Shown: one piece after another, positions 15,680 through 24,284 of the stretch
How positions within the stretch are numbered: position 1 is the first letter of the stretch
Layout of the letters: each line of letters begins with the position of its first letter
Origin: an uncultured Clostridia bacterium
Lineage (GTDB): Bacteria; Bacillota_A; Clostridia; TANB77; CAG-508
DNA: 30,707 nucleotides
Direction: 5' to 3'
Assembly: GCA_947624715.1 (NCBI GenBank)
Contig: CANQLO010000022.1
Span: 1-30,707, forward strand
Position numbers and translations under genes: made by a program
Notes under the pieces: generated by a model
What the model saw: only the letters and a program-made list of their open reading frames with translations
Database searches by the model: none
What the model was told of the DNA's origin: nothing

Positions 15680-15862
15680 TGAACAAATACGAAAACAGGA
15701 AACTTTTTTTATATATGCCATTATATATGGTCCTATTCTCTTATCTCATAACTCACACAAGCTTGGCGTCTCGCGCAACATTACAAAACTTTATGTCTGC
15801 CATTGATGGATTTTTAGCCCCACCCTCATAATAAGTAATATTACTAGAATACTGCACCAACA
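15680..15862 (-). ncRNA. Structured RNA, possibly HEARO/OMEGA-like
   Basis: Downstream of a strong promoter lies about 180 nt of non-coding sequence with better GC content than its surroundings, several small stems (for example CCAT/ATGG around 15717-15731) and the core GAGACGCCAAGC (15761-15772). From memory that core resembles the conserved centre of HEARO RNAs, the guide RNAs of IscB nucleases. No IscB/HNH gene follows, only the decayed ORF. The match is from recollection and is not proven. Confidence 0.4.
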
Positions 15863-15867
15863 ATATT

Positions 15868-15896
15868 ATTATAACACAAATTTATGAATTTGTAAA
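15868..15896 (-). promoter_or_regulatory. Promoter of the HEARO-like region
   Basis: TTTACA (15891-15896), 17 nt, TATAAT (15868-15873) on the minus strand. Confidence 0.7.
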
Positions 15897-15980
15897 TAGA
15901 AATATTACCAATTTTTTCAAAGAATTGTTAAAATTCGTATATTTATCCACAGTTATAACCCTCATACTTTACTTGAAGCT

Positions 15981-16020
15981 AAAAAATGAGAATGTATTTT
16001 AAAATTTACATTCTCATTTT
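15981..16020 (-). terminator. rny terminator
   Basis: TGAGAATGTA (15987-15996) pairs with TACATTCTCA (16007-16016), flanked by A4 and T-rich sequence that extend the stem. On the minus strand a TTTTTT run follows. It lies 25-60 nt behind the rny stop. Confidence 0.85.
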
Positions 16021-16044
16021 ACTTATTATAACTTTTTAATGTAT

Positions 16045-17586
16045 TTATTTTGCATAATCTACAACTCTTTTTTCTCTTATCATATTAACTTTAATTTGTC
16101 CTGGATATTCCATTTCTGTCTCAATCTTTTCTGCTATTTTTCTAGCAATTAAAGTCATTTCATCATCAGATATCTTTTCTGGTTTAACAATTATTCTAAT
16201 TTCTCTACCAGCTTGAATTGCATAAGATTTTTCAACACCATCAAATGAATCTGCTATTGATTCTAGTTGTTCAAGTCTCTTAATATATGCGTCTAATGTT
16301 TCTCTTCTTGCTCCAGGTCTTGATGCAGATATTGAATCTGCTGCTTGAACCAAATAAGCTTCAGGTGTTTTTGGTTCTACATCTCCATGATGTGCTTCTA
16401 CTGCATTTATTACTCTTGGGTCTTCTTTATATTTCTTTAAGATTTCAACACCTATTTCAACATGTGTTCCTTCCATATCATGATCTAATGCTTTTCCTAT
16501 ATCATGTAAAAGTCCTGCTCTTCTTGCAAGTTTTACGTCTAGTCCTAATTCGTCTGCCATAATTCTAGCAACATTAGAAACTTCTATAGAGTGCATTAAT
16601 ACATTTTGTCCATAACTTGTTCTAAATTTAAGCTTTCCTAACAAATTGATTATATCAGGATGAAGATTTATAACTCCTGCTTCCATTGCAGCTCTTTCGC
16701 CTTCTTCTTTGATTGTCTTAGCAAGTTCTTCTTTCGCCTTTTCAACCATTTCTTCAATCTTAGATGGATGTATTCTTCCATCATTTATCAATTTTTCTAG
16801 TGCTATTCTTGCTACCTCACGTCTTAATGGGTCAAATCCAGAAATAACAACGGCTTCTGGAGTATCATCAATAATAAAATCAACTCCTGTTAATGTTTCT
16901 AGAGCCTTGATGTTTCTTCCTTCTCTACCAATTATTCTTCCTTTCATATCATCATTTGGAAGAGCTACTATTGATACAGTTGCTTCTGAGGTATGGTCTG
17001 CTGCACATTTTTGAATTGAATATGTAATAACATTTTTTGCAGTTTCTTCCGCTTTTTCCTTGATTTGCTCTTCCATATTCTTAATTCTCTCTGCTTTTTC
17101 AGCTACTAATGTGTCATCTAGTTTTGCTAATAACTCTGCTTTTGCTTCATCTTGAGTTAGTCTTGCAATTTTTTCTAACTCATCTAATTCTGAGTCTTTT
17201 AATCTTTGAACTTCTTGTCTTTCTTCTTCTAAGCTATCTTCTCTTTTGTCTAGTTGCTTTTCTTTTTGCTCTACATCGTAGATTTTCTTTTCTAGGTTTT
17301 CTTCTTTTTGAATCAACCTTTTTTCTTGTTGTTGAACATCACTTCTTCTTTCTCTAATCTCTTCTTCTAATTCATTTCTTGTATTTATAATTTCTTCTTT
17401 TGCTTTAACAATCTCTTCTTTCTTCGCATTTTCTGCTTCTTTTTCTGCTTCTTCTAAAATTCTCTTTGCTTCAATTTCAGCACTTTCAATTTTTGATTCA
17501 GCCGTTTTCTTTCTTGCTATATATCCAACGAATAGAAAAACTATTGCTGAGACTAGAAAAATAGTGATATAAATTACAATTTGCAT
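16045..17586 (-). CDS. rny: Ribonuclease Y
   Basis: Membrane-bound endoribonuclease that starts mRNA decay in many Bacillota. The 513 aa show an N-terminal transmembrane helix (about 3-23), a long Glu/Lys-rich coiled coil (about 28-190), a KH domain with [15 protein letters not shown] near 216, and an HD domain with HSIEVSNVA and the HD pair at 361-362 ([12 protein letters not shown]). Length and C-terminus ([27 protein letters not shown] ending, seen at 490-513) are normal. GAGGTG precedes the ATG. It has its own promoter and terminator and is separated from ymdB by inserted elements. Confidence 0.98.
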   Translation of the reverse strand: MQIVIYITIFLVSAIVFLFVGYIARKKTAESKIESAEIEAKRILEEAEKEAENAKKEEIVKAKEEIINTRNELEEEIRERRSDVQQQEKRLIQKEENLEKKIYDVEQKEKQLDKREDSLEEERQEVQRLKDSELDELEKIARLTQDEAKAELLAKLDDTLVAEKAERIKNMEEQIKEKAEETAKNVITYSIQKCAADHTSEATVSIVALPNDDMKGRIIGREGRNIKALETLTGVDFIIDDTPEAVVISGFDPLRREVARIALEKLINDGRIHPSKIEEMVEKAKEELAKTIKEEGERAAMEAGVINLHPDIINLLGKLKFRTSYGQNVLMHSIEVSNVARIMADELGLDVKLARRAGLLHDIGKALDHDMEGTHVEIGVEILKKYKEDPRVINAVEAHHGDVEPKTPEAYLVQAADSISASRPGARRETLDAYIKRLEQLESIADSFDGVEKSYAIQAGREIRIIVKPEKISDDEMTLIARKIAEKIETEMEYPGQIKVNMIREKRVVDYAK

Positions 17587-17661
17587 AATTATAACACCTC
17601 TTCTTCTATTTAAATTTCAATGTACAAATATATATAATTTTTATAAATATTCTACATATCT

Positions 17662-17690
17662 ATTCTATTATTATTTTTGAAATATGTCAA
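17662..17690 (-). promoter_or_regulatory. Candidate rny promoter
   Basis: TTGACA (17685-17690), 17 nt, TAGAAT (17662-17667) on the minus strand, about 75 nt before the start codon. Confidence 0.6.
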
Positions 17691-17758
17691 GTAGTTATGG
17701 AGTAAATAACAAAAAATACCACAGATTGTATTGTATTTTACAACTTTAGCTATTGATT

Positions 17759-17777
17759 ACATAAATATAGTTATTAT
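17759..17777. repeat. Solo end of the MITE-like repeat
   Basis: ACATAAATATAGTTATT matches the terminal repeat of copies 2 and 4, but no core or second end follows. It lies in the 298-nt gap between rny and xerD, which otherwise holds the rny promoter and the xerD terminator. Confidence 0.6.
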
Positions 17778-17832
17778 TTCTTATGATAACCAATCCATGA
17801 GTAGAACCAGTGTTTTTCCCCCCTTGATGTTA

Positions 17833-17866
17833 ATAAAAAGAAGACTACATTTTACTGTAGTCCTCA
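17833..17866 (-). terminator. xerD terminator
   Basis: GACTACA (17843-17849) pairs with TGTAGTC (17856-17862), extended by flanking bases. On the minus strand a TCTTCTTTTTATT tract follows. It lies 20-50 nt behind the recombinase stop. Confidence 0.75.
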
Positions 17867-17884
17867 TATATTATCTTATATTAA

Positions 17885-18766
17885 TTAAGCTCTTGGATGT
17901 GCTTTTTTATATATATTTTTAAGTTCAGGTGTTTCAAATTGAGCATAAACTTGTGTTGATGATATGTCTGAATGTCCAAGCATAGCTTGAATTGATTTTA
18001 AGTCTGCTCCATTTTGTAATAGATGTGTTGCAAATGAATGTCTTAAAACATGTGGTGTGATATCTTTATCTATATGAGCTTGGTCTTTATAGTATTTGAC
18101 TATTTTCCAAAATCCTTGTCTTGTTAATCTTGCACCATTAACATTTACGAATAATGCAGTATTTTTTTCATCTTTTATCATTATTGGTCTAGCTTGTTCA
18201 ACATATTCTTTTAAAGCTTTTTCTGCAAGTGTTCCTAAAGGAATTGTTCTTGATTTCTTTCCATTTGAACACAATACTGTATTATCTTCAAAATTAACAT
18301 CATTTAAATTTAAATCTATTATTTCTGTAACTTTCATTCCTGTTGCATAAGCAAATTCTAACATTGCCTTATCTCTAGTTCCTTTAAGGTCAACATCTTT
18401 AGGTTGATCTAAAAGTAATTCTATTTCTTCTGAAGTTAAGACACTTGGTACTCTTTTTTCAATTTTTGGTGATTGCATTCCTAAAGTTGGGTCAGATTTT
18501 ATTTTTTTAGTTCTTAATAAAAATTGGTAGAAAGATCTTATTGTTGCTAAACTTCTTGAAGCTGTAGATGTCTTTTTTCCTTCTTTTTTAAGTTCTTCTA
18601 TGTAATCAGCAATATCTTGTTCAGTTGCTTTAGTATAATTTATATCGTTTTTTATAATATATCTTTCAAATTGTAGGATATCCCTTCTATATGATTGAAG
18701 AGTGTTGTCTGACAACTTTTTATCATTTTGTAAAAATTCTAAAAATAGTTTAATTTGCTTATCCAT
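17885..18766 (-). CDS. xerD: Tyrosine recombinase, XerD type
   Basis: A 293-aa phage-integrase-family recombinase, of the size of XerC/XerD, which resolve chromosome dimers. The N-terminal SAM-like domain (about 1-85) is followed by the catalytic domain: hairpin Lys near 170-171, H239-x2-R242 (PHVLRHSFATHLL), H265 (MLGHSDIS) and the nucleophile Y274. The first catalytic Arg, normally in ATGLRVSEL, is Lys at 145 here (ATGMKVTEI). That substitution may be tolerated in some homologues; I cannot check. It is followed by its own terminator and preceded by spoIIM, which fits a chromosomal XerD rather than a phage integrase. Confidence 0.85.
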   Translation of the reverse strand: MDKQIKLFLEFLQNDKKLSDNTLQSYRRDILQFERYIIKNDINYTKATEQDIADYIEELKKEGKKTSTASRSLATIRSFYQFLLRTKKIKSDPTLGMQSPKIEKRVPSVLTSEEIELLLDQPKDVDLKGTRDKAMLEFAYATGMKVTEIIDLNLNDVNFEDNTVLCSNGKKSRTIPLGTLAEKALKEYVEQARPIMIKDEKNTALFVNVNGARLTRQGFWKIVKYYKDQAHIDKDITPHVLRHSFATHLLQNGADLKSIQAMLGHSDISSTQVYAQFETPELKNIYKKAHPRA

Positions 18767-18816
18767 ATTATTACCTGCCCCTTTAAATAAATATTGTTTT
18801 TACATAAACTTATTAT

Positions 18817-18845
18817 GTTATATCAAATTATTTTTAAAAAGTAAA
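18817..18845 (-). promoter_or_regulatory. Candidate xerD promoter
   Basis: TTTACT (18840-18845), 17 nt, TATAAC (18817-18822) on the minus strand, about 50 nt before the start codon. Confidence 0.45.
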
Positions 18846-18900
18846 GAGATTTTATAAATATTTTAAAATATTTATAATTAAAGTGTTGATATCAATAGCC

Positions 18901-19509
18901 TTAACTGTTAATTGTTGTAAACAAATTTGTAGATAAATATGTTTCTAGTAAAGCTGAAATTAATAGCATTATAACAGCAATAATTAGATTTCCTGCATAT
19001 TTAACTACAGCATATTTTATATTTTCCTTACTTCTATCTTTAATTATTGTTTTAAACATTTTTATTCCATTTAATACCAAATAAAATATTGCTGGAATTT
19101 CTATTATTTTATTAAAAAACATGAGTGAAATACTAAATAGCAACCCTTTACCTGTTCCAAATGTTGCACTAATTGCTGCTATTGTATATCCTAAGCTAAA
19201 TCCTTTATATCCTATAATTATGTATAATGCTGGAACTCCAACTATAGATACGCTTAAAAATGTTATTAAAAAAACTAATTTAGCATCCTTTTTAATTATT
19301 TCAAATAGCATATTAGAGTAATTAACTCTATTTCCTTCTTTGATTTTCGTATTAAAATCATTTAAATACTCTGAAATATCCTGTCTTTGAATTTCATTTG
19401 AGTTATTTAAAACCATTGTTCCAATAAAAATTCCAATTATAAGTATTAGTGCAAATATAAAATATTCTTTTATATTTGTTTTTATGTGATTTTCTATCTT
19501 TTTTCTCAT
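18901..19509 (-). CDS. spoIIM: Stage II sporulation protein M
   Basis: SpoIIM is a membrane component of the SpoIID/M/P machinery that drives engulfment of the forespore. The 202-aa protein has about five hydrophobic segments (about 15-32, 73-95, 100-120, 128-150, 165-190), with the family features ALILIIGIFIGTM at the first and SFGLS-like GYKGFSLGYTIAAISATFG in the centre. AGGAGG lies 8 nt before the ATG. Its position next to xerD is common in Clostridia. Confidence 0.88.
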   Translation of the reverse strand: MRKKIENHIKTNIKEYFIFALILIIGIFIGTMVLNNSNEIQRQDISEYLNDFNTKIKEGNRVNYSNMLFEIIKKDAKLVFLITFLSVSIVGVPALYIIIGYKGFSLGYTIAAISATFGTGKGLLFSISLMFFNKIIEIPAIFYLVLNGIKMFKTIIKDRSKENIKYAVVKYAGNLIIAVIMLLISALLETYLSTNLFTTINS

Positions 19510-19571
19510 GTATCAATCCTCCTGATACATAATATGTATTCAATTTGATAGAAAATATAACATAATATATA

Positions 19572-20762
19572 CTATTTTGTATCTAACTTACCATATACTC
19601 CGCCTCCACCAGCATGTATATGTACTTTACCTTGTCTTGAGTTGTCTATAATTTCTGCAAGTTTAATGCCTACTACTGACTCCAAATCATCTTTTGTTAC
19701 TTTATTTAATATTGTCATTTCTGTTCCAAATGTATCTAATAATTTTTCTATTGCTTTATTACCTACTCCAGGCATAAATTGTAGTGGAATTTGATAATTA
19801 TATTTTGGTCTAAATTTAGGACTTTTTGATTCTTGATCTTTAATTATCTCTATTCTATCATAAACTCCCATTGTAATATTAGTTCCGCCACATTTATCAC
19901 ATTTTACAGCTGGAGGATTTGTTTCTATTGAACAATTGCAATCTTCGCAAAAACTTCTATTATATTTTCCAAGTTTAGGGTCTAGTCCATAATTTGCAAT
20001 AATTTTTCTTCCATCTTCCATCTTTATTGCTTTGAAAAGCTCTTTAAAGCTTATATCTTCTACTAAAAGCTTATTGTATTCTCTTGCTATTTTTGGTAAA
20101 GAATGTGCATCTGAATTAGTTACAAAGTTTTTATCTTTAAGTTCTGATATTTCATCTGCTATATATGTATCTGCACTTAATCCCAGTTCTATTGCAAAAA
20201 TTTTATTATATTTTTCTTTAAAAATTCTTTCTAATCTTTTTGTACAATTTCCATAATAACTTTTAAATGGTGTAAAAGCATGTGCTGGAATTAATACGCC
20301 ATTATATTTTTCAACTATGTCTATTAATTCATATCCAGACACGTCTGACCTTTGTGTACTTAAAGTTATATTTTTAATATGCTTAGACATTTCATTTGAA
20401 AAGCCTTTCATATCTTTTAATGTTGGAAAATAGCAACAATTATGAGCGCTTCCAGTCTTTCCATCTTCATTTTTTTCTGATGTTTCTACTTCACTTCCTA
20501 AAATTATACAAACTTTATCTTTATAGATAATTCCTCCATCCTTTAATTCGTATGCTTCGCCTGTTTTTAGAAAGTTCTCAATATCTTCAATAACATATGG
20601 AGATGCACAATCTATTATTCCTACAACATCAATTCCTTTTCTTTCATAACATTCTTTTGCAATATTAGCAAAATTAAGTGACCTTGCTCCTGTTATTTTA
20701 ATTGGTTTACCACTTTCGCTTCTTCCAATATGTACATGTAAATCTGCAAATATTTCGTTCAT
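19572..20762 (-). CDS. Endonuclease Q family PHP-domain protein
   Basis: EndoQ-type proteins nick DNA 5' of deaminated bases; they combine a PHP phosphoesterase domain, a zinc ribbon and helix-hairpin-helix elements. All are visible in the 396 aa: ADLHVHIGRSESGKPIKI at the start, further metal-site candidates (IPAHAFTPF, TNSDAHSLPKIAREYN), a four-Cys cluster CEDC/CDKCGG near 265-290, and a HhH-like PGVGNKAIEKLLDTFG near 335. AAAGGA precedes the ATG. A role in repair of uracil or hypoxanthine in DNA follows from the family, not from context. Confidence 0.85.
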   Translation of the reverse strand: MNEIFADLHVHIGRSESGKPIKITGARSLNFANIAKECYERKGIDVVGIIDCASPYVIEDIENFLKTGEAYELKDGGIIYKDKVCIILGSEVETSEKNEDGKTGSAHNCCYFPTLKDMKGFSNEMSKHIKNITLSTQRSDVSGYELIDIVEKYNGVLIPAHAFTPFKSYYGNCTKRLERIFKEKYNKIFAIELGLSADTYIADEISELKDKNFVTNSDAHSLPKIAREYNKLLVEDISFKELFKAIKMEDGRKIIANYGLDPKLGKYNRSFCEDCNCSIETNPPAVKCDKCGGTNITMGVYDRIEIIKDQESKSPKFRPKYNYQIPLQFMPGVGNKAIEKLLDTFGTEMTILNKVTKDDLESVVGIKLAEIIDNSRQGKVHIHAGGGGVYGKLDTK

Positions 20763-20863
20763 TTATACTATTCCTTTCATTATTACATTTATTATTTTTG
20801 AGCCGAAAAATAGAGAAGCAAGATATAAACTTGCAATCTCTTTCTTCTTTTGTTTTATTATAT

Positions 20864-21136
20864 TTATATTTCCATTCCTTCACTTCTTTGAATTGTCTGA
20901 TCAGGTGCATTTGCTGCTTCTGGTCTATCACTATCTTTATAATCACTAATTGCTTCCATGCCACTTTTTTTAACTTCTTCTGGAGTTACAACTTTTTCTA
21001 CTTTATCAATAACTCGTGTTGAGAGAATTTTTTCAAAATCTTCTGATAGTCTTTTTGCTTCTCCTATTGCTTGCTCCATTGTTCTTGTCCCAACACCGTT
21101 ATATATTCTAGCTACTCTGTCAATAAAACTTTCCAT
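20864..21136 (-). CDS. Small conserved-looking protein, unknown function
   Basis: A 90-aa soluble, charged protein with a predicted helical first half (MESFIDRVARIYNGVGTRTM, then EAKRLSEDFEKIL) and a polar, Pro-containing tail. AGGAGG lies 8 nt before the ATG. It is placed between the 186-aa gene (25 nt upstream) and the EndoQ-like gene (about 100 nt downstream) on the same strand, so it is probably cotranscribed. I do not recognise the family. Confidence 0.75.
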   Translation of the reverse strand: MESFIDRVARIYNGVGTRTMEQAIGEAKRLSEDFEKILSTRVIDKVEKVVTPEEVKKSGMEAISDYKDSDRPEAANAPDQTIQRSEGMEI

Positions 21137-21161
21137 CTAATACTCCTCCTATTACTATCTG

Positions 21162-21722
21162 TTAGGCTTGTACTGTTTGCATATAATTTACAAATTTTAT
21201 AAATGGCTTTAATAATCTATTATTTTTGTCCTTTAGATTTCTGTGTTCTAGTAATACTAATGCTTCATCTGGTTTAAATCCGATTCTTTCTGGTCTGTCT
21301 AAAAGCATACCACCAAATTGATCTGCTAACTCTAAAATATCACTTTCTGGATATCTATTTTCTTTTATTGTATATCTATTTACACCTTCACATATTTTAC
21401 AAAACTTTTCATCAAATCCTAGATTAGATAGATATTCTGCTCCTCTTTTTGCATAGCTTTGTATTTCAGATAAATTTGTTGTATTCTCTATTTTTTGACA
21501 ATCACAAAGAAGTCTAGCTGTTATAACAATATTGTCATCTATCTCAAATTTTGGATAAAAATGATGTAAATAATCTAAAAAGAATTTTGCAATTAAAGTT
21601 TTAAAAATTACTGAATTATCATAATAAATGCCTGTTCTCTTTTTTAGATAATACATTATTTCTAACTTTTTACTCCAGTCTTTTTCTCCTAAGATGTAAT
21701 CTGCAAAACTTTCGTCCCCCAT
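21162..21722 (-). CDS. Degenerate HD-domain (HD-GYP-like) protein
   Basis: The 186-aa protein ends with a block typical of HD-GYP phosphodiesterases (LELADQFGGMLLDRPERIGF, then PDEALVLLEH). The metal-binding His-Asp pair and the GYP motif are not visible in the preceding region (VITARLLCDCQKIE sits where HD would be expected). It is therefore probably a non-catalytic derivative, perhaps a binding or scaffold protein. AGGAGG precedes the ATG. It heads a short group with the 90-aa gene and the EndoQ-like gene. Confidence 0.65.
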   Translation of the reverse strand: MGDESFADYILGEKDWSKKLEIMYYLKKRTGIYYDNSVIFKTLIAKFFLDYLHHFYPKFEIDDNIVITARLLCDCQKIENTTNLSEIQSYAKRGAEYLSNLGFDEKFCKICEGVNRYTIKENRYPESDILELADQFGGMLLDRPERIGFKPDEALVLLEHRNLKDKNNRLLKPFIKFVNYMQTVQA

Positions 21723-21898
21723 AGATTGCCTCCTAAATAATTTGATTTTATTATATGCTATAAGCCATTTCGTTTCAATAAGTATAATTAAAAATTAATC
21801 ATATTGTAATATTTTTGTAATATTTTAAACTACAATTCATAGCTGATATTTATGTAATTAATTTTACAGCTTGTAAATTATAACTATTATTGACCTTT

Positions 21899-23122
21899 TT
21901 AATTAAAAATAATCATTTGTTGAGTATAGTCTAGATTGCTTTTTAAATTTTTATTGTAACCAAGAGTATATATATCAGTCGCTAATTTATCTATTTCTAA
22001 CATTTTTTTATACTTTGCATTTTTATTTATTTCTTCAAATTTTTTTACTGAGGTTATAGTTGTAGCTTTTAAGCTTATATCAGACAACATTTTTTTGCCT
22101 TTATCATTAAATCCAAGTACTCTAACATATGGTGTTATTTTTTTTGACATATCGACATCTTCTTTGCTTATTCCTAACAAAGCATATAATAAAATTCTTT
22201 GTATTCTAGTCTGTGTATATCTTTTAGATTTTATTAAATTAATAAGTTCCATTGCATTATTAGTTTTTGCCGAAGATTCTTTTATTAAATTTTCTAATCC
22301 CTCAGATACTTCTGGAAGATTGGCTATCTCTTTTTTTGTCATGCATCTTAGCTTATATATTATTTCTTTTGAAAAAATGCTTAAATCAATAATGCAAGTT
22401 CCTTTTCTAATATTATCTATTAAAATATTAAATGTACTTTTAGGAACAACTCTTGCAATTTCTTCTATTCTTTTTCTTTCTAATAACTGTCTTATACCAG
22501 TTGAACTAGCATATTCATCTACAATTTTCTTGCTATTATAAAATACTTTCTCCCTTTTTATTCCTATAGGAATAATTTTACTTTTCAATTTTTTTAATGC
22601 TTTCAAATACTCAATTGCTAGAATATTATTTGAACCATTTAAAATATTTTCATATTTAGTATCATTTAAATATTTTACAATAGCATTTTGCCTTGCAAGT
22701 GGATAAGAGATTCCACTATCTAGTTCATTCTTTAATATTTCTTTGTATTCTTTAGATTCAATAAGTAGGACATCTGCAATGTTATTTAAGTCTACAATAT
22801 TGTCGGATTCCATTCCAAATGAAATTGTATCAACAATTCCAAGTTCATTTAATATTTTTATTCCACCTTCTGCAAAGTTTTCTGCACTTGATATACTATA
22901 AATAGTTGGAAGTTCTATTACTAAATCAACACCTGAACTAATTGCCATTTTAGCTTTTTCCCACTTATTCACTATAGATGTATTTCCCCTTTGTGTGAAA
23001 TTTCCTGTTATAACTGCAACTACAGCATCTGCTTGTGCCTTTGTCTTCGAATTCTCTATATGATATAAATGTCCATTATGAAATGGGTTATATTCTGCAA
23101 TAATTCCTAATACTTTTGCCAA
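21899..23122 (-). CDS. tmcAL: tRNA(Met) cytidine acetate ligase
   Basis: TmcAL (YlbM) uses acetate and ATP to make N4-acetylcytidine at the elongator tRNA-Met wobble position. The nucleotidyltransferase-like fold begins GIIAEYNPFHNGHLYHIENS with an HxGH site (H15, G17, H18), then VITGNFTQRG and IELPTIYSISSAENFAEGG. The remaining 407 aa match the family's helical C-terminal part. The start codon is TTG with AAGGAGG 7 nt upstream. It is divergent from rnhA. Confidence 0.95.
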   Translation of the reverse strand: MAKVLGIIAEYNPFHNGHLYHIENSKTKAQADAVVAVITGNFTQRGNTSIVNKWEKAKMAISSGVDLVIELPTIYSISSAENFAEGGIKILNELGIVDTISFGMESDNIVDLNNIADVLLIESKEYKEILKNELDSGISYPLARQNAIVKYLNDTKYENILNGSNNILAIEYLKALKKLKSKIIPIGIKREKVFYNSKKIVDEYASSTGIRQLLERKRIEEIARVVPKSTFNILIDNIRKGTCIIDLSIFSKEIIYKLRCMTKKEIANLPEVSEGLENLIKESSAKTNNAMELINLIKSKRYTQTRIQRILLYALLGISKEDVDMSKKITPYVRVLGFNDKGKKMLSDISLKATTITSVKKFEEINKNAKYKKMLEIDKLATDIYTLGYNKNLKSNLDYTQQMIIFN

Positions 23123-23162
23123 AATTATACCTCCTTACTTGAAAGCTATTATTATTATTGGT

Positions 23163-23191
23163 ATAATATCATAAACTAAAAGTTTTTACAA
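23163..23191 (-). promoter_or_regulatory. tmcAL promoter
   Basis: TTGTAA (23186-23191), 17 nt, TATTAT (23163-23168) on the minus strand in the 126-nt gap between tmcAL and rnhA. Confidence 0.55.
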
Positions 23192-23248
23192 TAACATTAA
23201 AAGTTTGGATATTGTCTATTATAAAGATAGAAAGGAATATTTTTTATT

Positions 23249-23788
23249 ATGAAAAAAATTATAATTTATACAGATGGTGCATGCTCTGGTAATCCTGGTC
23301 CAGGAGGTTGGGCTGCTATTCTTATGTATAATGGAAATAAAAAAGAAATTTCTGGTGGTATGAAAAATACTACCAACAATATAATGGAGATTACCGCTGT
23401 AATAGAAGGGTTAAAATCTCTTAAATTTCCTTGCGAAGTTGACCTTTATAGTGACAGTGCTTATGTTGTTAATGCATTTTCTCAAGGTTGGATTTATAAC
23501 TGGTTGAAGAAAAATTGGAAAACTGCTAGTGGAGATGATGTAAAAAATAAAGAACTTTGGAAGGAGTTATATTCTCTTACAAAAGTTCATAAAGTCAATT
23601 TCATTAAAGTAAAAGGACATAGTGATAATGAATTTAATAATAGATGTGATGAACTTGCTAGAGAAGCTATCAATGCTGTCAATGTCAACGGTGTCAATGG
23701 GTGTCAATGGGGACGGAGGTTTTTGACACTTTTTGTCAATAATTGTTTGTCAACGAGTGTCAATGTCAACGAGGACAGTGATTTTTGA
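23249..23788 (+). CDS. rnhA: Ribonuclease HI with a repeat-derived C-terminal tail
   Basis: RNase HI cuts the RNA strand of RNA-DNA hybrids. Catalytic residues are in place: D9 ([15 protein letters not shown]), E47 ([10 protein letters not shown]), D69 (YSDSAYVV), H124 and D134 ([17 protein letters not shown]). The normal protein would end around residue 142; the remaining 37 or so residues ([20 protein letters not shown] and on) are translated from the GGGGACGGAGG repeat, including the stop. AAAGGA lies upstream of the ATG. It is one of only two plus-strand genes. Confidence 0.93.
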   Translation: MKKIIIYTDGACSGNPGPGGWAAILMYNGNKKEISGGMKNTTNNIMEITAVIEGLKSLKFPCEVDLYSDSAYVVNAFSQGWIYNWLKKNWKTASGDDVKNKELWKELYSLTKVHKVNFIKVKGHSDNEFNNRCDELAREAINAVNVNGVNGCQWGRRFLTLFVNNCLSTSVNVNEDSDF

Positions 23789-23807
23789 CACCCGTTGACA
23801 TTTTTTT
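23676..23807 (+). repeat. GGGGACGGAGG dispersed repeat, compound copy in rnhA
   Basis: Several TGTCAAYG units surround a GGGGACGGAGGTTTTTGACAC unit and a second, altered one (GAGGACAGTGATTTTTGACAC). It overlaps the last 37 codons of rnhA. Confidence 0.85.
23762..23807 (+). terminator. rnhA terminator formed by the repeat
   Basis: AATGTCAACG (23762-23771) pairs with CGTTGACATT (23793-23802), with seven T at 23801-23807. The stop codon lies between the arms. Confidence 0.75.
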
Positions 23808-24279
23808 AACTATTATATAATACATATAAAATATGTGAACTTGTATCATAGAAATACAACGTATAATAATAAAATTTTGCATAGTTTTTTCCAAAATTTC
23901 TATTATTTTTATCGAAAAGTATGAAATAGTCGTTTTCATCTATGATATTGTCACTTAAATCATATTCTTTAAGCCTATTTTGTTTATTCATTCTTTCTTT
24001 GAAGTCATTATAATACAATTTTATCTCATTAATGTTTTCTTTATTAACCTCATCATATAATTTATAAAAGTCTGCATCTTTTTCTGGGTTATAATAATAT
24101 TTATAATATTCTAAATAGTGCTGAAATCCATACTTATCTCCATATATATCTGATTTGAAATACCCATTTATTACATTTCTATCACTTAAAAGATAGTCTA
24201 AAAATAAAATTGTAAATACTAACAGTATCAATATTATTAATGCAACAGAAAAAATAACTTTTGATTTTTTCATTTTCAA
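23806..24279 (-). CDS. Membrane-anchored protein of unknown function
   Basis: A 157-aa protein with one N-terminal membrane segment (about 8-30, SVALIILILLVFTILFLDYLL) and a Tyr/Asp/Lys-rich outer domain of about 125 residues; very few aliphatic motifs stand out. AGGAAGG lies 6 nt before the ATG, directly behind the stop of the 355-aa gene (5-nt gap), so the two are translationally linked. I do not recognise the family. Its end abuts the rnhA repeat/terminator. Confidence 0.7.
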   Translation of the reverse strand: MKMKKSKVIFSVALIILILLVFTILFLDYLLSDRNVINGYFKSDIYGDKYGFQHYLEYYKYYYNPEKDADFYKLYDEVNKENINEIKLYYNDFKERMNKQNRLKEYDLSDNIIDENDYFILFDKNNRNFGKNYAKFYYYTLYFYDTSSHILYVLYNS

Positions 24280-24284
24280 CCTTC

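Noticed and set aside
20707..20964. Minus-strand frame overlapping the 90-aa gene and the EndoQ-like start
   Set aside because: Out of frame with both supported genes, Lys/Asn-rich translation, no ribosome site.
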